Positions 47,976 through 56,809 of a stretch of DNA of 64,000 nt are shown here, in pieces. The first letter of the stretch is position 1; every line of letters starts with the position of its first letter. The translations under genes were made by a program, and so were the position numbers. Below the pieces are notes generated by a model. That model did no database searches. It was given only the letters and a program-made list of their open reading frames with translations, and was not told the origin of the DNA. The stretch is taken from contig CAZYVU010000011.1 of assembly GCA_964651435.1 (NCBI GenBank), positions 1-64,000 of the forward strand. The letters run 5' to 3'. This DNA is from CAZYVU01 sp964651435 (GTDB taxonomy: Bacteria > Desulfobacterota > Syntrophorhabdia > Syntrophorhabdales > CAYQXL01).

Positions 47976-48617
47976 TTACTTTGGCAAGTAGTAGACCAGA
48001 TTGTCCAGGGCTGACGTAAAGAAGAGGTTGCGCAGCTTCACGGGTTCCGATGACCTGACCGGCGACGGCGAAAGGTTGAGAATCCCTTTAATTTCAGCAT
48101 CAATAAGCTGATCGGCCACTTTCTGTGCCTCCTGGGGAGGCGTCGTGATGATGCCTATCTCGATGTTGCGTGCCTTGACCACTTCTTTGAGCTTATCCAC
48201 AGGAAGTATCTCGACGGGCTTTCCCATCCTCTCGCTGATGTGGCCGATGACCTTTACCGGATCGATGTCGAAGGCAGCTACGATCTTGTAGTTCTCCTTC
48301 AGGAAATCCTTATAGACGAGGAGGGCGCTTCCCAGATTTCCGATACCCACGACGGCGATGCGCCACTCCCTGTTGCTTCCAAGGATTTCCTTGATCTGGA
48401 ACTTAAGATCCTTGACGTTGTAGCCCATGCCACGAATGCCGAACTCGCCGAAGTAGGCGAAATCTTTTCTCACCTGTGCTGCGTTGACGTTGCAAATGGC
48501 GGCAATGTGTGCGCTCGACACAACCTTTTCGTCCTTGTTCTCCAGGTCTTCGAGGCACTTCAGATAATTGGAAAGCCGCCGAATGGTAGCCTCAGGAATT
48601 TTATTGTATTTAGCCAT
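47976..48617 (-). CDS. rex: Redox-sensing transcriptional repressor Rex
   Basis: 213 residues from ATG 48617 (AAAGG 8 nt upstream; GTG 48626 would add three residues). The N-terminal winged helix has IPEATIRRLSNYLKCLEDL and the recognition part VNAAQVRKDFAYFGEFGIRG. The Rossmann domain has VVGIGNLGSALL. A C-terminal domain-swap helix ends LDNLVYYLPK. Rex binds TTGTGAAN4TTCACAA-like sites when NAD+ dominates and is released by NADH. Two such sites occur in this window, before the octahaem cytochrome and the dehydratase pair. Confidence 0.94.
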   Translation of the reverse strand: MAKYNKIPEATIRRLSNYLKCLEDLENKDEKVVSSAHIAAICNVNAAQVRKDFAYFGEFGIRGMGYNVKDLKFQIKEILGSNREWRIAVVGIGNLGSALLVYKDFLKENYKIVAAFDIDPVKVIGHISERMGKPVEILPVDKLKEVVKARNIEIGIITTPPQEAQKVADQLIDAEIKGILNLSPSPVRSSEPVKLRNLFFTSALDNLVYYLPK

Positions 48618-48645
48618 TTTTTTCACCTTTACTTGCTCTTAAGAA

Positions 48646-48688
48646 TTTGTATCAGACCTGCAGGGGGAATGCAAGAGAAAAATTTCTC
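48646..48688 (-). promoter_or_regulatory. rex promoter candidate with upstream palindrome
   Basis: On the minus strand TTGCAT (48674-48669), 17 bp, TACAAA (48651-48646). Just upstream is the palindrome GAGAAA-AA-TTTCTC (48675-48688). It does not match a Rex box, so Rex autoregulation is not evident. Confidence 0.4.
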
Positions 48689-48755
48689 AAGCGTTGCAAG
48701 GACGGATTTGGTAATTCTCGGGGCGAGGTGGGGGTTTTAGCGCCCTGCGCCGGGC

Positions 48756-49550
48756 CTACAATCCCAAGACGTCCTTCATGGTGTAGACGCCCTGTGGCTG
48801 GCTCACAATCCACCGGGCGGCCAGGAGCGCCCCCTGAGCAAAGTTGCCACGGGTCGAGGCGCGATGGGTGATTTCCAGCCGCTCGCCTATTCCCGCAAAG
48901 GTGACGGTGTGGTCGCCGACGACGTCGCCGCCGCGAAGGCTGAGCACGGCGATCTCGTTGGGCGATCGCTCACCCGTGATGCCCTGGCGGCCGAAGACGT
49001 CGATCCACTGCCTGTCTCTTTGCCCACTCTCGACGGCCTCCTTAAGGCGAAGGGCCGTGCCGCTCGGTGCATCTTTTTTCCAGCGATGGTGCATCTCCGT
49101 GATCTCGACGTCGTATCCGGGGCCCAGTATGCGCGACAGCCGGGCGGCCACATCGAACATGACGTTGACCCCGACGCTCATGTTGGGCGATATGACGACC
49201 TTGCCCCCTTGCGCTTCGTGAATCTCCGTCATCATGGCGGCTGTGAGCCCAGTGGTCCCTATGACGATGGCTTTGCCTGCCCCGGCCGCGGTATGGAAGT
49301 GTGAGATCGTTGCCGCAGGGGATGTGAAATCTATAACAACCTGAGAGGAGGATATGATTGTGCTCAGGCTGTCCGTTACCACAACGGTGGCTGCCCCGCC
49401 TGCTCCGGTGCGCGCAATCTCGCTGCCCACGAGCGGATGGCCTTTCGCCTCCGTTGCCCCGACAACATCGCAGTCCGGGTCTGCCAGGGCGAGATTGAGG
49501 ATCGCCCTACCCATCTTGCCTCCCACGCCGGTGACAATTACCTTTACCAT
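48756..49550 (-). CDS. dapB: 4-hydroxy-tetrahydrodipicolinate reductase DapB
   Basis: 264 residues. N-terminal NAD(P)-binding VTGVGGKMGRAI, then VIDFTSP, GTTGL and the active-site motif MHHRWKKDAPSGTALRL. It reduces 4-hydroxy-tetrahydrodipicolinate in lysine/diaminopimelate synthesis. It is last of the minus-strand run maf-yggS-argH-lipoprotein-lysA-dapF-dapA-dapB. I expected a dapL aminotransferase after it in this lineage, but rex follows instead. Confidence 0.95.
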   Translation of the reverse strand: MVKVIVTGVGGKMGRAILNLALADPDCDVVGATEAKGHPLVGSEIARTGAGGAATVVVTDSLSTIISSSQVVIDFTSPAATISHFHTAAGAGKAIVIGTTGLTAAMMTEIHEAQGGKVVISPNMSVGVNVMFDVAARLSRILGPGYDVEITEMHHRWKKDAPSGTALRLKEAVESGQRDRQWIDVFGRQGITGERSPNEIAVLSLRGGDVVGDHTVTFAGIGERLEITHRASTRGNFAQGALLAARWIVSQPQGVYTMKDVLGL

Positions 49551-49632
49551 CCTTTACGCCTCCTCATGATACACCTTTCGTTCGTAACGGTGAGCCGGTG
49601 GTGCCCGCCGGTCCACATCTGCCGCCTCCGTG

Positions 49633-50520
49633 TCAGACCTTTCCGATAAGCCCGTACTGGGCCATGATCTGCTGCATAAAGGCCCGGTTCCTTTCCGACA
49701 GAGGGCAAAGGGGAAGCCTGTATTCGCGCTCTATCATGCCCATGAGATGAAGGGCCTCCTTGACCGGTATGGGATTGGTCTCCACAAACATGGCCTGCAT
49801 CAGCGGGATGAGGTCCGTATGGAGATCGCGCGCCGAGACCACATCCTTCTTGAGAAGAAAGGCCTCGTACAGGTCCTTGAGGCGGCGGGGCATGATGTTG
49901 GAAAGCACGGAGATGACGCCCTGAGCACCGACGCTCATCATGGGAAGGAAGAGGTTGTCGTCTCCCGAAAGAATGGTAAAGGCGCCCTTTGTCAAACGCC
50001 ATATGTCGGTGACCTGGCCGAGGGAGCCGGAGGCCTCCTTGATGGCCACGATGCTGGGTATCTGCGCCAGGCGGGCTATGGTTTCGGGAAGCATGTTGAT
50101 GCCTGTTCTGCCCGGAATGTTATAAAGGATGAGGGGTATGTCGACCTCTTCGGCGATCTTCTTGTAGTGGAGATAGAGCCCTTCCTGCGTCGGCTTGTTG
50201 TAGTAGGGCGCAGTGAGCAGGCACATATCGGCGCCTATCTTTTTCGCGTTCCGGGTCAGCTCAACGGCCTCTTCGGTGCTGTTTGATCCGGTCCCGGCGA
50301 TGACCGGAACAGTGCCCTCGACGAAGCGGACCGTCAGCTCGATGACTCGCTGGTGCTCCTCGTACGACAGCGTGGAGGCCTCGCCCGTCGTGCCGCAGGG
50401 GACGATGCCGTCGATGCCCTCACGAAGCTGAAAGGAGATAAGCTTACCGAGGGCCTCCTCATCGACGTGGCCTGCCCGAAAGGGTGTGACAAGGGCTGTA
50501 AATATGCCTCTGAGATTCAT
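49633..50520 (-). CDS. dapA: 4-hydroxy-tetrahydrodipicolinate synthase DapA
   Basis: 295 residues. PCGTTGEASTLSYEEH carries the Thr-Thr pair, YNIPGRTGINM the catalytic Tyr, and VAIKEASGSLGQV the Schiff-base Lys. It condenses pyruvate with aspartate semialdehyde. An 82-bp gap separates it from dapB, and 12 bp from dapF. Confidence 0.96.
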   Translation of the reverse strand: MNLRGIFTALVTPFRAGHVDEEALGKLISFQLREGIDGIVPCGTTGEASTLSYEEHQRVIELTVRFVEGTVPVIAGTGSNSTEEAVELTRNAKKIGADMCLLTAPYYNKPTQEGLYLHYKKIAEEVDIPLILYNIPGRTGINMLPETIARLAQIPSIVAIKEASGSLGQVTDIWRLTKGAFTILSGDDNLFLPMMSVGAQGVISVLSNIMPRRLKDLYEAFLLKKDVVSARDLHTDLIPLMQAMFVETNPIPVKEALHLMGMIEREYRLPLCPLSERNRAFMQQIMAQYGLIGKV

Positions 50521-50532
50521 GATGCCTCCTTT

Positions 50533-51345
50533 TTAGCTTAGTGCTTCCTCATGGAGAGTGGCCACGTATATGATGCGGGTATCGCCTTCAAGAAAGACGT
50601 CGTCGTTAAGATGAACCTTCAGCGTTTCGCCTCCGCGGGTTACGACATCGACGGGGCTTTGGACCAGCCCCTTCTTGCTGAGCACTACCCCCGACGCTAC
50701 CGCCCCCGTGCCGCAGGCCAGGGTCTCGGCCTCGACACCCCGCTCGTAGGTTCTGATGCGGATGCGGTTTTTGCCCTCGATCTGAACGAAGTCCACATTG
50801 GAGCCCTTTTCCCCAAAGGCCTTGTGGAACCGGATGGTCCTGCCCAGCTCCTCGACATGCAGCCTGTCCACATCATCTACGATGAGCACGGCATGGGGTA
50901 CGCCGGTGTTGACGCTGTTCAGGAATATCTCCTTGTCGTCAATCTGAATGGGGTAGTCGAGCTTCAGCTCGTGAGGGCTGGTAAGCTGGAGCTTTACGTT
51001 CGACCCCATTACCTGGGCCTTGATGGCGCCGGCAAGGGTTCTGAACGTCATCAGCTCGGGGGCTATACCCTTGAGGAAGCAGTACCGGGCGGCACACCGC
51101 CCGCCGTTGCCGCACATTTCCGCCTCGGACCCATCGGCGTTGAAGAATCGCCACGAGAAATCGACGTCATCACCATTCTCTATAAGAATGAGTCCGTCGG
51201 CCCCGACGGAATGGTTGCGCCTGCAGACCTTGACGGTGAAGGCGCCAAGGTCCGGGAAAGGATCGCTGACCTTGCCATCCCTGTTATCGATAATGATAAA
51301 ATCGTTGCCACTGGCGCTCATCTTGTAGAATTCCAGTTGTTTCAT
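50533..51345 (-). CDS. dapF: Diaminopimelate epimerase DapF
   Basis: 270 residues. Both catalytic Cys motifs are present: EMCGNGGRCAARYC (thiol base) and ETLACGTGAVASGV (second Cys). The N-terminus MSASGNDFIIIDNRDG is typical. It converts LL- to meso-diaminopimelate for lysine and peptidoglycan. It starts 5 bp after lysA ends. Confidence 0.96.
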   Translation of the reverse strand: MKQLEFYKMSASGNDFIIIDNRDGKVSDPFPDLGAFTVKVCRRNHSVGADGLILIENGDDVDFSWRFFNADGSEAEMCGNGGRCAARYCFLKGIAPELMTFRTLAGAIKAQVMGSNVKLQLTSPHELKLDYPIQIDDKEIFLNSVNTGVPHAVLIVDDVDRLHVEELGRTIRFHKAFGEKGSNVDFVQIEGKNRIRIRTYERGVEAETLACGTGAVASGVVLSKKGLVQSPVDVVTRGGETLKVHLNDDVFLEGDTRIIYVATLHEEALS

Positions 51346-51350
51346 TCTCG

Positions 51351-52610
51351 CTACACCTCTAAGTATGGTGGAATAACCTCGTTTCGAATGAGGTCCTTCA
51401 TAGACTCCCGTTTTCTGACGACAAAAAAGGCATCTCCCTTCACCAGCACCTCAGGGGCCCTGGGCCGGGCATTGTAGTTGGACGACATGGAAAAACCATA
51501 TGCACCGGCACCCTTGACGGCAAGAAGATCGCCTCGCTTCAATTCGACGATCTCTCTGTCCTTGGCCAGAAAGTCTCCGGACTCGCATATGGGGCCCACA
51601 ATGTCTACCTCAACCTTGTTTGTATTTTCGTTCTTGACGGGAAAGATCTCGTGATAGGCGTTGTAGAGGGAAGGCCTCACGAGGTCGTTCATAGCGCCGT
51701 CTACGACGTAGAATGTTTTCCCGCCGCTCTTCTTCACGTAGAGCAGTTTGGTCACAAAGATGCCGCTGTTACCCACCAGGACGCGGCCCGGCTCCATGAT
51801 GAGCGTCAAGCCGGACCCTTGTAGCCGGCTCGCAATGACCGCTGCATATTCCTCGGGATGGGGCGGTAACTCGTCCTTATAGGTTATGCCGAGGCCGCCG
51901 CCGATATCAAGGTGCGTCAGGTGCATGCCTTCGGCGGCGAGATCTCGTATCATCTCTCTTAAGGAGTCCACGGCATCGATGAAAGGAGCGACGTCGAGTA
52001 TCTGGGAGCCGATGTGCGAGGATATGCCCCTTACCTCAAGGAATGGCTCCCTGCTCATCTCGCGGTAGAGGTCCCGGGCGTCCTTCCAGAGTACCCCGAA
52101 TTTGTTCTTTCGCAGGCCTGTCGTAATGTAGGGGTGGGTCTTGGGGTCGATCTCGGGGTTGACGCGAACCGAGACAGGCACGCTCGTCTTGAGTCTTCGG
52201 GAAATGCGGGAAAGTGTCTGCATCTCGTCGGCCGACTCGATGTTGATCATGAGAATGCCGGAACGGATTGCATAATGCAGCTCTTCCTCCGTTTTGCCGA
52301 CGCCCGAAAAGACTATCTTCTCAGGTGGTATCCCGGCGGTCAGGGCCTTGAAGAGCTCCCCCCCCGAGACGATGTCCGCCCCCGCTCCAAGACGGTTCAA
52401 GGTCTTCAGCAGTGCCAGGCTGGCGTTTGCTTTGCAGGAGTAGCAGATAATATGAGGAAGGGCGTGGAACGCAGCCTGAAAGACCCGGAAATGTCTTTCA
52501 AGCGTCGCGGAGCTGTAAATGTAGAGAGGGGTGCCCACCGACTTTGCGATCATACCGACGGGTACCTGCTCGCAGTGCAGCTCGCCTGCCTTGTACTGAA
52601 AATAGTCCAT
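51351..52610 (-). CDS. lysA: Diaminopimelate decarboxylase LysA
   Basis: 419 residues. The PLP Lys lies in CYSCKANASLALLK, followed by GGELFKAL, HIGSQ and DIGGGLGITY. The second-subunit active-site motif is GPICESGDFLAKDR. It catalyses the last step of lysine synthesis. It is placed between the lipoprotein gene and dapF, with only a few bases between genes. Confidence 0.96.
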   Translation of the reverse strand: MDYFQYKAGELHCEQVPVGMIAKSVGTPLYIYSSATLERHFRVFQAAFHALPHIICYSCKANASLALLKTLNRLGAGADIVSGGELFKALTAGIPPEKIVFSGVGKTEEELHYAIRSGILMINIESADEMQTLSRISRRLKTSVPVSVRVNPEIDPKTHPYITTGLRKNKFGVLWKDARDLYREMSREPFLEVRGISSHIGSQILDVAPFIDAVDSLREMIRDLAAEGMHLTHLDIGGGLGITYKDELPPHPEEYAAVIASRLQGSGLTLIMEPGRVLVGNSGIFVTKLLYVKKSGGKTFYVVDGAMNDLVRPSLYNAYHEIFPVKNENTNKVEVDIVGPICESGDFLAKDREIVELKRGDLLAVKGAGAYGFSMSSNYNARPRAPEVLVKGDAFFVVRKRESMKDLIRNEVIPPYLEV

Positions 52611-52613
52611 CTT

Positions 52614-53621
52614 CTAATCACCCTTTAACATTACGGCGATTTCCCTGGAAGAATCGCCTTCGTTTCCCGCCTCATCGATCGCGGTGACCCCATAAAAGAC
52701 ATAGCGCAGATCGGGGGGATTGTTGTCAACGAACGTCTCCAGCTCTACGGGCTCGTCGTTAAGCTTTTGACGTTGGCCCCTTGCCGTCCGGTACACGTTG
52801 TAGCCTGCCGCATCTTCGAAGGGATCGGTTTCCCAGGTCAGTAACACGCCCCAGCGCTGCACCTTTGCAGTCAAGCCAAAAGGCGCAGGAGGCGGAGTGC
52901 GATCGGCGGGAGTGGCGTCCACGGCGGTGCCCATGCCCTCCCAAAGCAGGCCCTTCCGTTCCTGGACCTTTCTTACATTGTAGCGATATGCCCGTCCATT
53001 CTCAAGTCCCGTGTCGAGGAACGTTCCCGCCCCCAGAGGTTTCGTATTGAGAGGGAAGAGGGGATAGGCATCTCCGTCGTATCGGTAGACGTTGTACAGG
53101 GAGCCGGGCTGATGGGGCCACTTGAGTTCCACCATGCCGTCTCCTGTCCGAACCGAGACAGGTGCGGGAGGCTCCGGCGTTTTGTCCCAGGCTATGATAA
53201 CGGTGTTCGACGGGTTGCCGCGGGTGCCGCTCCGGGAGATAGGCGAGACCCGATACCCGTACTGGTAGCCCGGGACGAGGTCGTCGTCGTAAAAAAAGAG
53301 CCTATTGTTGTGGACCACGAAGCCTTCGCTGCCGTCGAGGAGAATCTCCCTGAGCGGCTCAAAGGGCCCGCTACAACTGAGACAACTCTTCAGAACCTTG
53401 AATCCCGCAAGGTCATCGACGGGGCTGCCGTCCTGATTCTTCCGGGGGACGGTGAACGAGAGGAAGAGCACCCCGTCTTTGACCTCCCCGGAAAGGTCTC
53501 CCACATTGCCCGGGACGGGCAAGCCGATGGGTGTCGGATCTCCTTTCTTGCCGCAGCCGAAGAGGAGGAGAACAATGAAGAGGCTAATGACTAAGGTAGA
53601 CCTTTTCTCTTTCAAGCACAC
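52614..53621 (-). CDS. Lipoprotein with fibronectin type III-like domains
   Basis: 335 residues. A lipoprotein signal with lipobox LLFGC precedes GKKGDPTPI, the same mature N-terminus as the small lysA-linked lipoproteins (LptM/YifL-like). Here it is followed by three FN3-like beta-sandwich regions (about 40-140, 150-235, 245-330), marked by YQYGYRVSPISRSG, YRYNVRKVQ and YVFYGVTAIDEAGN. The role is unknown; FN3 domains suggest protein or glycan contacts in the periplasm. GTG 53621 overlaps argH by 38 bp; TTG 53615 is an alternative start. Confidence 0.82.
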   Translation of the reverse strand: MCLKEKRSTLVISLFIVLLLFGCGKKGDPTPIGLPVPGNVGDLSGEVKDGVLFLSFTVPRKNQDGSPVDDLAGFKVLKSCLSCSGPFEPLREILLDGSEGFVVHNNRLFFYDDDLVPGYQYGYRVSPISRSGTRGNPSNTVIIAWDKTPEPPAPVSVRTGDGMVELKWPHQPGSLYNVYRYDGDAYPLFPLNTKPLGAGTFLDTGLENGRAYRYNVRKVQERKGLLWEGMGTAVDATPADRTPPPAPFGLTAKVQRWGVLLTWETDPFEDAAGYNVYRTARGQRQKLNDEPVELETFVDNNPPDLRYVFYGVTAIDEAGNEGDSSREIAVMLKGD

Positions 53622-54957
53622 TCTCTACTTCCGTCATGGACGCCGCCCCGTCCGTTTGTCTCTGCCGCAGGACGGCGACGGGGTCCGTTAGCGTTGCAGC
53701 ATCCTCTTCGAAGAGCTCCGAAAATCCCTTAAGATCATCAATGCTTAGGCCTCTCAGGTCTATGTTGCGGTCCTCGCAGTGGCGCACCATCTCTCCCACG
53801 ATCCTGTGGGCCTCTCGAAAGGGCAGATGCTTTTTCGTCAGGTATTCGGCCAGTTCGGTGGCGACAATGAATCCCTGTCGGGTAGCCTCCCCCATCCGCT
53901 CGCGGTTCGGTGTCAGCCCCCTCATGCACAGGGTGGCTATTTCTATACAATCGCTCGTTGTGTCTATAGCATGGAAAAGGGGCTCTTTGTCCTCCTGGAG
54001 GTCGCGGTTGTATGTCATTGGAAGGCCCTTGAGCAAGGTAAGGAGGCTCATGAGGTCTCCGATGACCCGGGCGCACCTTCCTCGGGTCAGCTCAAGGGCG
54101 TCAGGGTTCTTTTTATGGGGCATGAGGCTGCTACCTGTGCAGACCTCGTCGGGCAGCGAGACGAAGGCGAACTCCTGGGTGGAAAAGATAATGAGGTCCT
54201 CGGCCAAACGGCTCAGATGAATCATGATCATCGTAAGGCCGAAGAGGGTGTCGGCCACGAAGTCCCGGTCTGCCACCGTTTCCATGCTGTTTTCAGAGAC
54301 TTTGCCAAATCCCAGCTCCTCCCTCACCATCTCCCGGTTGAGGGGCATCGTCGAGCCCGCCAGGGCTCCGGCGCCAAGGGGAAGGCTGTCGTTCAAGGAC
54401 CGGGAAAGCTTGAGCCGCTCCCTATCCCGCTTGAGCGCGAAGTAGTGGGCAAGAAGATAGTGGCCGAAGGTCACCACCTGGGCCCTCTGAAGGTGGGTGT
54501 AGCCGGGCATGATGGAGGCCTTTTCATCCTCGGCCCTACCAAGAAGAACAGTCAGAAGGTCCTTGAGGCGGCCGTCTATCTCCGCCAGCTTTTGGCGGAC
54601 GAACATCCTCATGTCGAGCGATACCTGATCGTTGCGGCTCCTGCCCGTGTGAAGCTTCTTGCCCGCATCGCCGATCTTTTCCACAAGCCTCGCCTCGATA
54701 TGCATGTGGATGTCTTCTTTTTCGGCCGTCAGCGGGAGCCGGCCCGCCTCGATCTCCCGTTCAATCTCGCTGAGGCCTTCAACGATGGAATCCTTCTCCT
54801 GCTCCGTCAGTATGCCCTGGCGATGGAGCATTGCGGCGTGGGCCTTGCTGCCTTCTATGTCGTGCTTGTAGAGCACGTGATCGAACTGAATGGAGGCTGA
54901 GAAACGCTCCATCAAAGGGCTCGTCCCGGTCCTGAACCGGCCGCCCCAGGCCTTCAC
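53584..54957 (-). CDS. argH: Argininosuccinate lyase ArgH
   Basis: 457 residues from GTG 54957. WGGRFRTGTSPLMERFSASI at the N-terminus, HTGRSRNDQVSLDMR, and the fumarase/lyase signature GSSLMPHKKNPD are all present. It makes arginine and fumarate. It overlaps yggS by 4 bp upstream and the lipoprotein gene by 38 bp downstream, so arginine and lysine genes are one translational unit here. Confidence 0.96.
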   Translation of the reverse strand: MKAWGGRFRTGTSPLMERFSASIQFDHVLYKHDIEGSKAHAAMLHRQGILTEQEKDSIVEGLSEIEREIEAGRLPLTAEKEDIHMHIEARLVEKIGDAGKKLHTGRSRNDQVSLDMRMFVRQKLAEIDGRLKDLLTVLLGRAEDEKASIMPGYTHLQRAQVVTFGHYLLAHYFALKRDRERLKLSRSLNDSLPLGAGALAGSTMPLNREMVREELGFGKVSENSMETVADRDFVADTLFGLTMIMIHLSRLAEDLIIFSTQEFAFVSLPDEVCTGSSLMPHKKNPDALELTRGRCARVIGDLMSLLTLLKGLPMTYNRDLQEDKEPLFHAIDTTSDCIEIATLCMRGLTPNRERMGEATRQGFIVATELAEYLTKKHLPFREAHRIVGEMVRHCEDRNIDLRGLSIDDLKGFSELFEEDAATLTDPVAVLRQRQTDGAASMTEVESVLEREKVYLSH

Positions 54958-55625
54958 TGTCTCTCTCCAAAGATGGCTGTGCCTACGCGGACGAGGGTGG
55001 CCCCCTCCTCGACGGCAACCTCAAAGTCTGAGGACATACCCATGGAAAGTTCCTCCATTGTCATGTCGAACTGCCTGTTGACCTCCCGGAGCAGGGAATG
55101 GAGGCGCGCGTAGTAGGGGCGCGCATCCTCGGGATCGGGGCTTGCCGGGGGCATGGTCATGAGGCCCACGGGCCTTACCAGCTTCAGTTTGTGAACGTTC
55201 TCCAGCATGTCTTTCAGCCCCCGTTCGTCCGTCCCGTGCTTAGAGTGCTCGCCCGACAGGTTCACCTCAAAAAGGACCTTGAGCGGCGAACCATAGCGCT
55301 CCAGGCTCTCCAACAGTTCCCACCGGTCGATGGAATGAACCCACGTAAAAAGCCGCCGCACGTATTTTGCCTTGTTTGACTGAAGGTGCCCTATCATATG
55401 CCAGGTGGCGGCCTGTCCCAGCTCTTCGATCTTTCCCTGTGCCTCCTGAATATAATTCTCCCCAAAGTCGGTGAGACCCAAAGCGAGGGCAAGCCTCAAC
55501 CTGTCGGCACTGACGCCCTTCGTGGCGGCAACGAGCCGGACGGCACTTTCGGGCCGTTCCGCTCTGGCACATGCCTTTGCTATCCGATCCTTTACGCTCG
55601 CTATGGATTCTTCGAGACCACTCAC
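54954..55625 (-). CDS. yggS: YggS/PLPBP-family PLP homeostasis protein
   Basis: 223 residues from GTG 55625. The PLP Lys is in LVAATKGVS, followed by GENYIQEAQGKIEEL, WHMIGHLQSNKAKYV and the C-terminal SMGMSSDFEVAVEEGATLVRVGTAIFG pattern. It is an alanine-racemase-like barrel without known catalysis that buffers PLP and affects amino acid pools. It overlaps maf and argH by a few bases on either side. Confidence 0.94.
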   Translation of the reverse strand: MSGLEESIASVKDRIAKACARAERPESAVRLVAATKGVSADRLRLALALGLTDFGENYIQEAQGKIEELGQAATWHMIGHLQSNKAKYVRRLFTWVHSIDRWELLESLERYGSPLKVLFEVNLSGEHSKHGTDERGLKDMLENVHKLKLVRPVGLMTMPPASPDPEDARPYYARLHSLLREVNRQFDMTMEELSMGMSSDFEVAVEEGATLVRVGTAIFGERQ

Positions 55626-56212
55626 GAGAGGACGCCTAAGGACAAAAGAACCTCGGCAATCTCACACACGGGAAGGCCAACAACGTTGGAGTAAGAGCCC
55701 TTTATCTCCTTTACCATGAAACCACCCCTGCCCTGGACGGCATAGGAGCCGGCTTTGCCCATGGGTTCGGAGGTTTTGATGTACCGCTCGATCTCCTCGT
55801 CCGCAAGGTCCTTGACAAACACCTTTGTCTCTACCGCATCCCGACAGATGACGTTTCTGGCAACGTTGAGAACGCAGTACGCCGTAATGACCTTGTGCCA
55901 TTTGCCGCGCAACGTACTCAACATCTGAAATGCGTCCCTGTCGTTTTCCGGCTTTCCAAGGATCCGTCCCTTGTAAACCACGACCGTGTCGGCGCCTATA
56001 ACCCACCTGTCAGGAAAGTGACGACCCACCTTCTGTGCCTTTTCCAGGGAAACCCTGAGCACGTAATCGTGGGGGGATTCGTCTTTGCGCCTCGACTCAT
56101 CGATGTCGGGCGGAACGATGGCAAAGGAGATGCCGAGGGTTCTCAGAATATCCACCCTGCGGGTCGATTCGCTTGCCAGTATTATGGAGTCGCCTTCTTT
56201 TACTTGAAACAT
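55622..56212 (-). CDS. maf: Maf-family nucleotide pyrophosphatase
   Basis: 196 residues from ATG 56212 (GGAGG 5 nt upstream). LASESTRRVDIL is the SxxR nucleotide-binding motif, GADTVV carries the base-contacting Asp, and GKAGSYAVQGRGG is the C-terminal signature. Maf proteins hydrolyse noncanonical or modified NTPs (YhdE-like dTTP/UTP specificity is plausible). It is first gene of the minus-strand run. The divergent region has a TATAAT (56245-56240) with TTGAAA 15 bp away on the minus strand. Confidence 0.92.
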   Translation of the reverse strand: MFQVKEGDSIILASESTRRVDILRTLGISFAIVPPDIDESRRKDESPHDYVLRVSLEKAQKVGRHFPDRWVIGADTVVVYKGRILGKPENDRDAFQMLSTLRGKWHKVITAYCVLNVARNVICRDAVETKVFVKDLADEEIERYIKTSEPMGKAGSYAVQGRGGFMVKEIKGSYSNVVGLPVCEIAEVLLSLGVLS

Positions 56213-56315
56213 CACAGCCTCCAGCGTAAGAAAAATTATATGATATTCTAATGAATTTCAAGTTAAAATGTCGGTGCCGCAGTGTTGCTTTCCGGGGAAA
56301 TGACGAGGAGGTGTT

Positions 56316-56663
56316 ATGGAAGAGGCCGTTCTCATCACCACAACGGCAAGCGATAAGGGTGTTCTGGAAGGCATCGCACGCACCCTCCTTTCCCGGAGGC
56401 TTGCAGCCTGTTTCCAGATCCTGGGGCCCATACGGAGCATGTACTGGTGGAAGGGCTCCCTGGAAGAGACCGATGAGTGGCTGGGCGTCATAAAGACGAG
56501 GGCGGGCCTCTATGATGAGGTGGAAAAAGTTATCAGGGCGGGCCACCCCTACGAGGTGCCTCAAATCGTCTGCATGAGGCCGGAACGGCTTGGGCTCGAC
56601 TATCACGCATGGATCGTAGGGGAAACAACAGGCCCCGGTTGTCCTGGGGGTCAGGGTAGGTAA
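56316..56663 (+). CDS. cutA: CutA1-family protein
   Basis: 115 residues, trimeric ferredoxin-like fold. TTTASDKGVLEGIARTLLSR, AACFQILGPIRSMYWWKG and HPYEVPQIV are the CutA1 signature. It was first linked to divalent cation tolerance; the actual function remains unclear. GAGGAGG precedes the start. The stop lies in the 5' arm of a 9-bp perfect hairpin (56659-56667 with 56673-56681) that lacks a T-run. Confidence 0.92.
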   Translation: MEEAVLITTTASDKGVLEGIARTLLSRRLAACFQILGPIRSMYWWKGSLEETDEWLGVIKTRAGLYDEVEKVIRAGHPYEVPQIVCMRPERLGLDYHAWIVGETTGPGCPGGQGR

Positions 56664-56745
56664 CGGCAAGGGGCCGTTACCGAAAATCCTCGGTGAAAAA
56701 GTCTAACATCCTTTGATTACACACATATTTGCGCGCATTCTATCC

Positions 56746-56792
56746 TTGACAAAGCGTGAAACACCCTCATATAATATGTGAAATTTTTCATA
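56746..56792 (+). promoter_or_regulatory. Strong promoter overlapped by a Rex-type operator
   Basis: TTGACA (56746-56751), 18 bp, TATAAT (56770-56775), both perfect. One base later is TGTGAAATTTTTCATA (56777-56792), a Rex-type palindrome with one half-site perfect and the other deviating by one base. It covers the predicted start. Geometry is the same as at the octahaem cytochrome promoter. The remaining 56664-56745 region holds only the hairpin after cutA. Confidence 0.75.
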
Positions 56793-56809
56793 TACGTAGG
56801 GGAGGACCT

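Noticed and set aside
56659..56681. Terminator after cutA
   Set aside because: The 9-bp hairpin is perfect but is followed by GAAAATCC with no T-run. It overlaps the stop codon and may instead protect the mRNA end.
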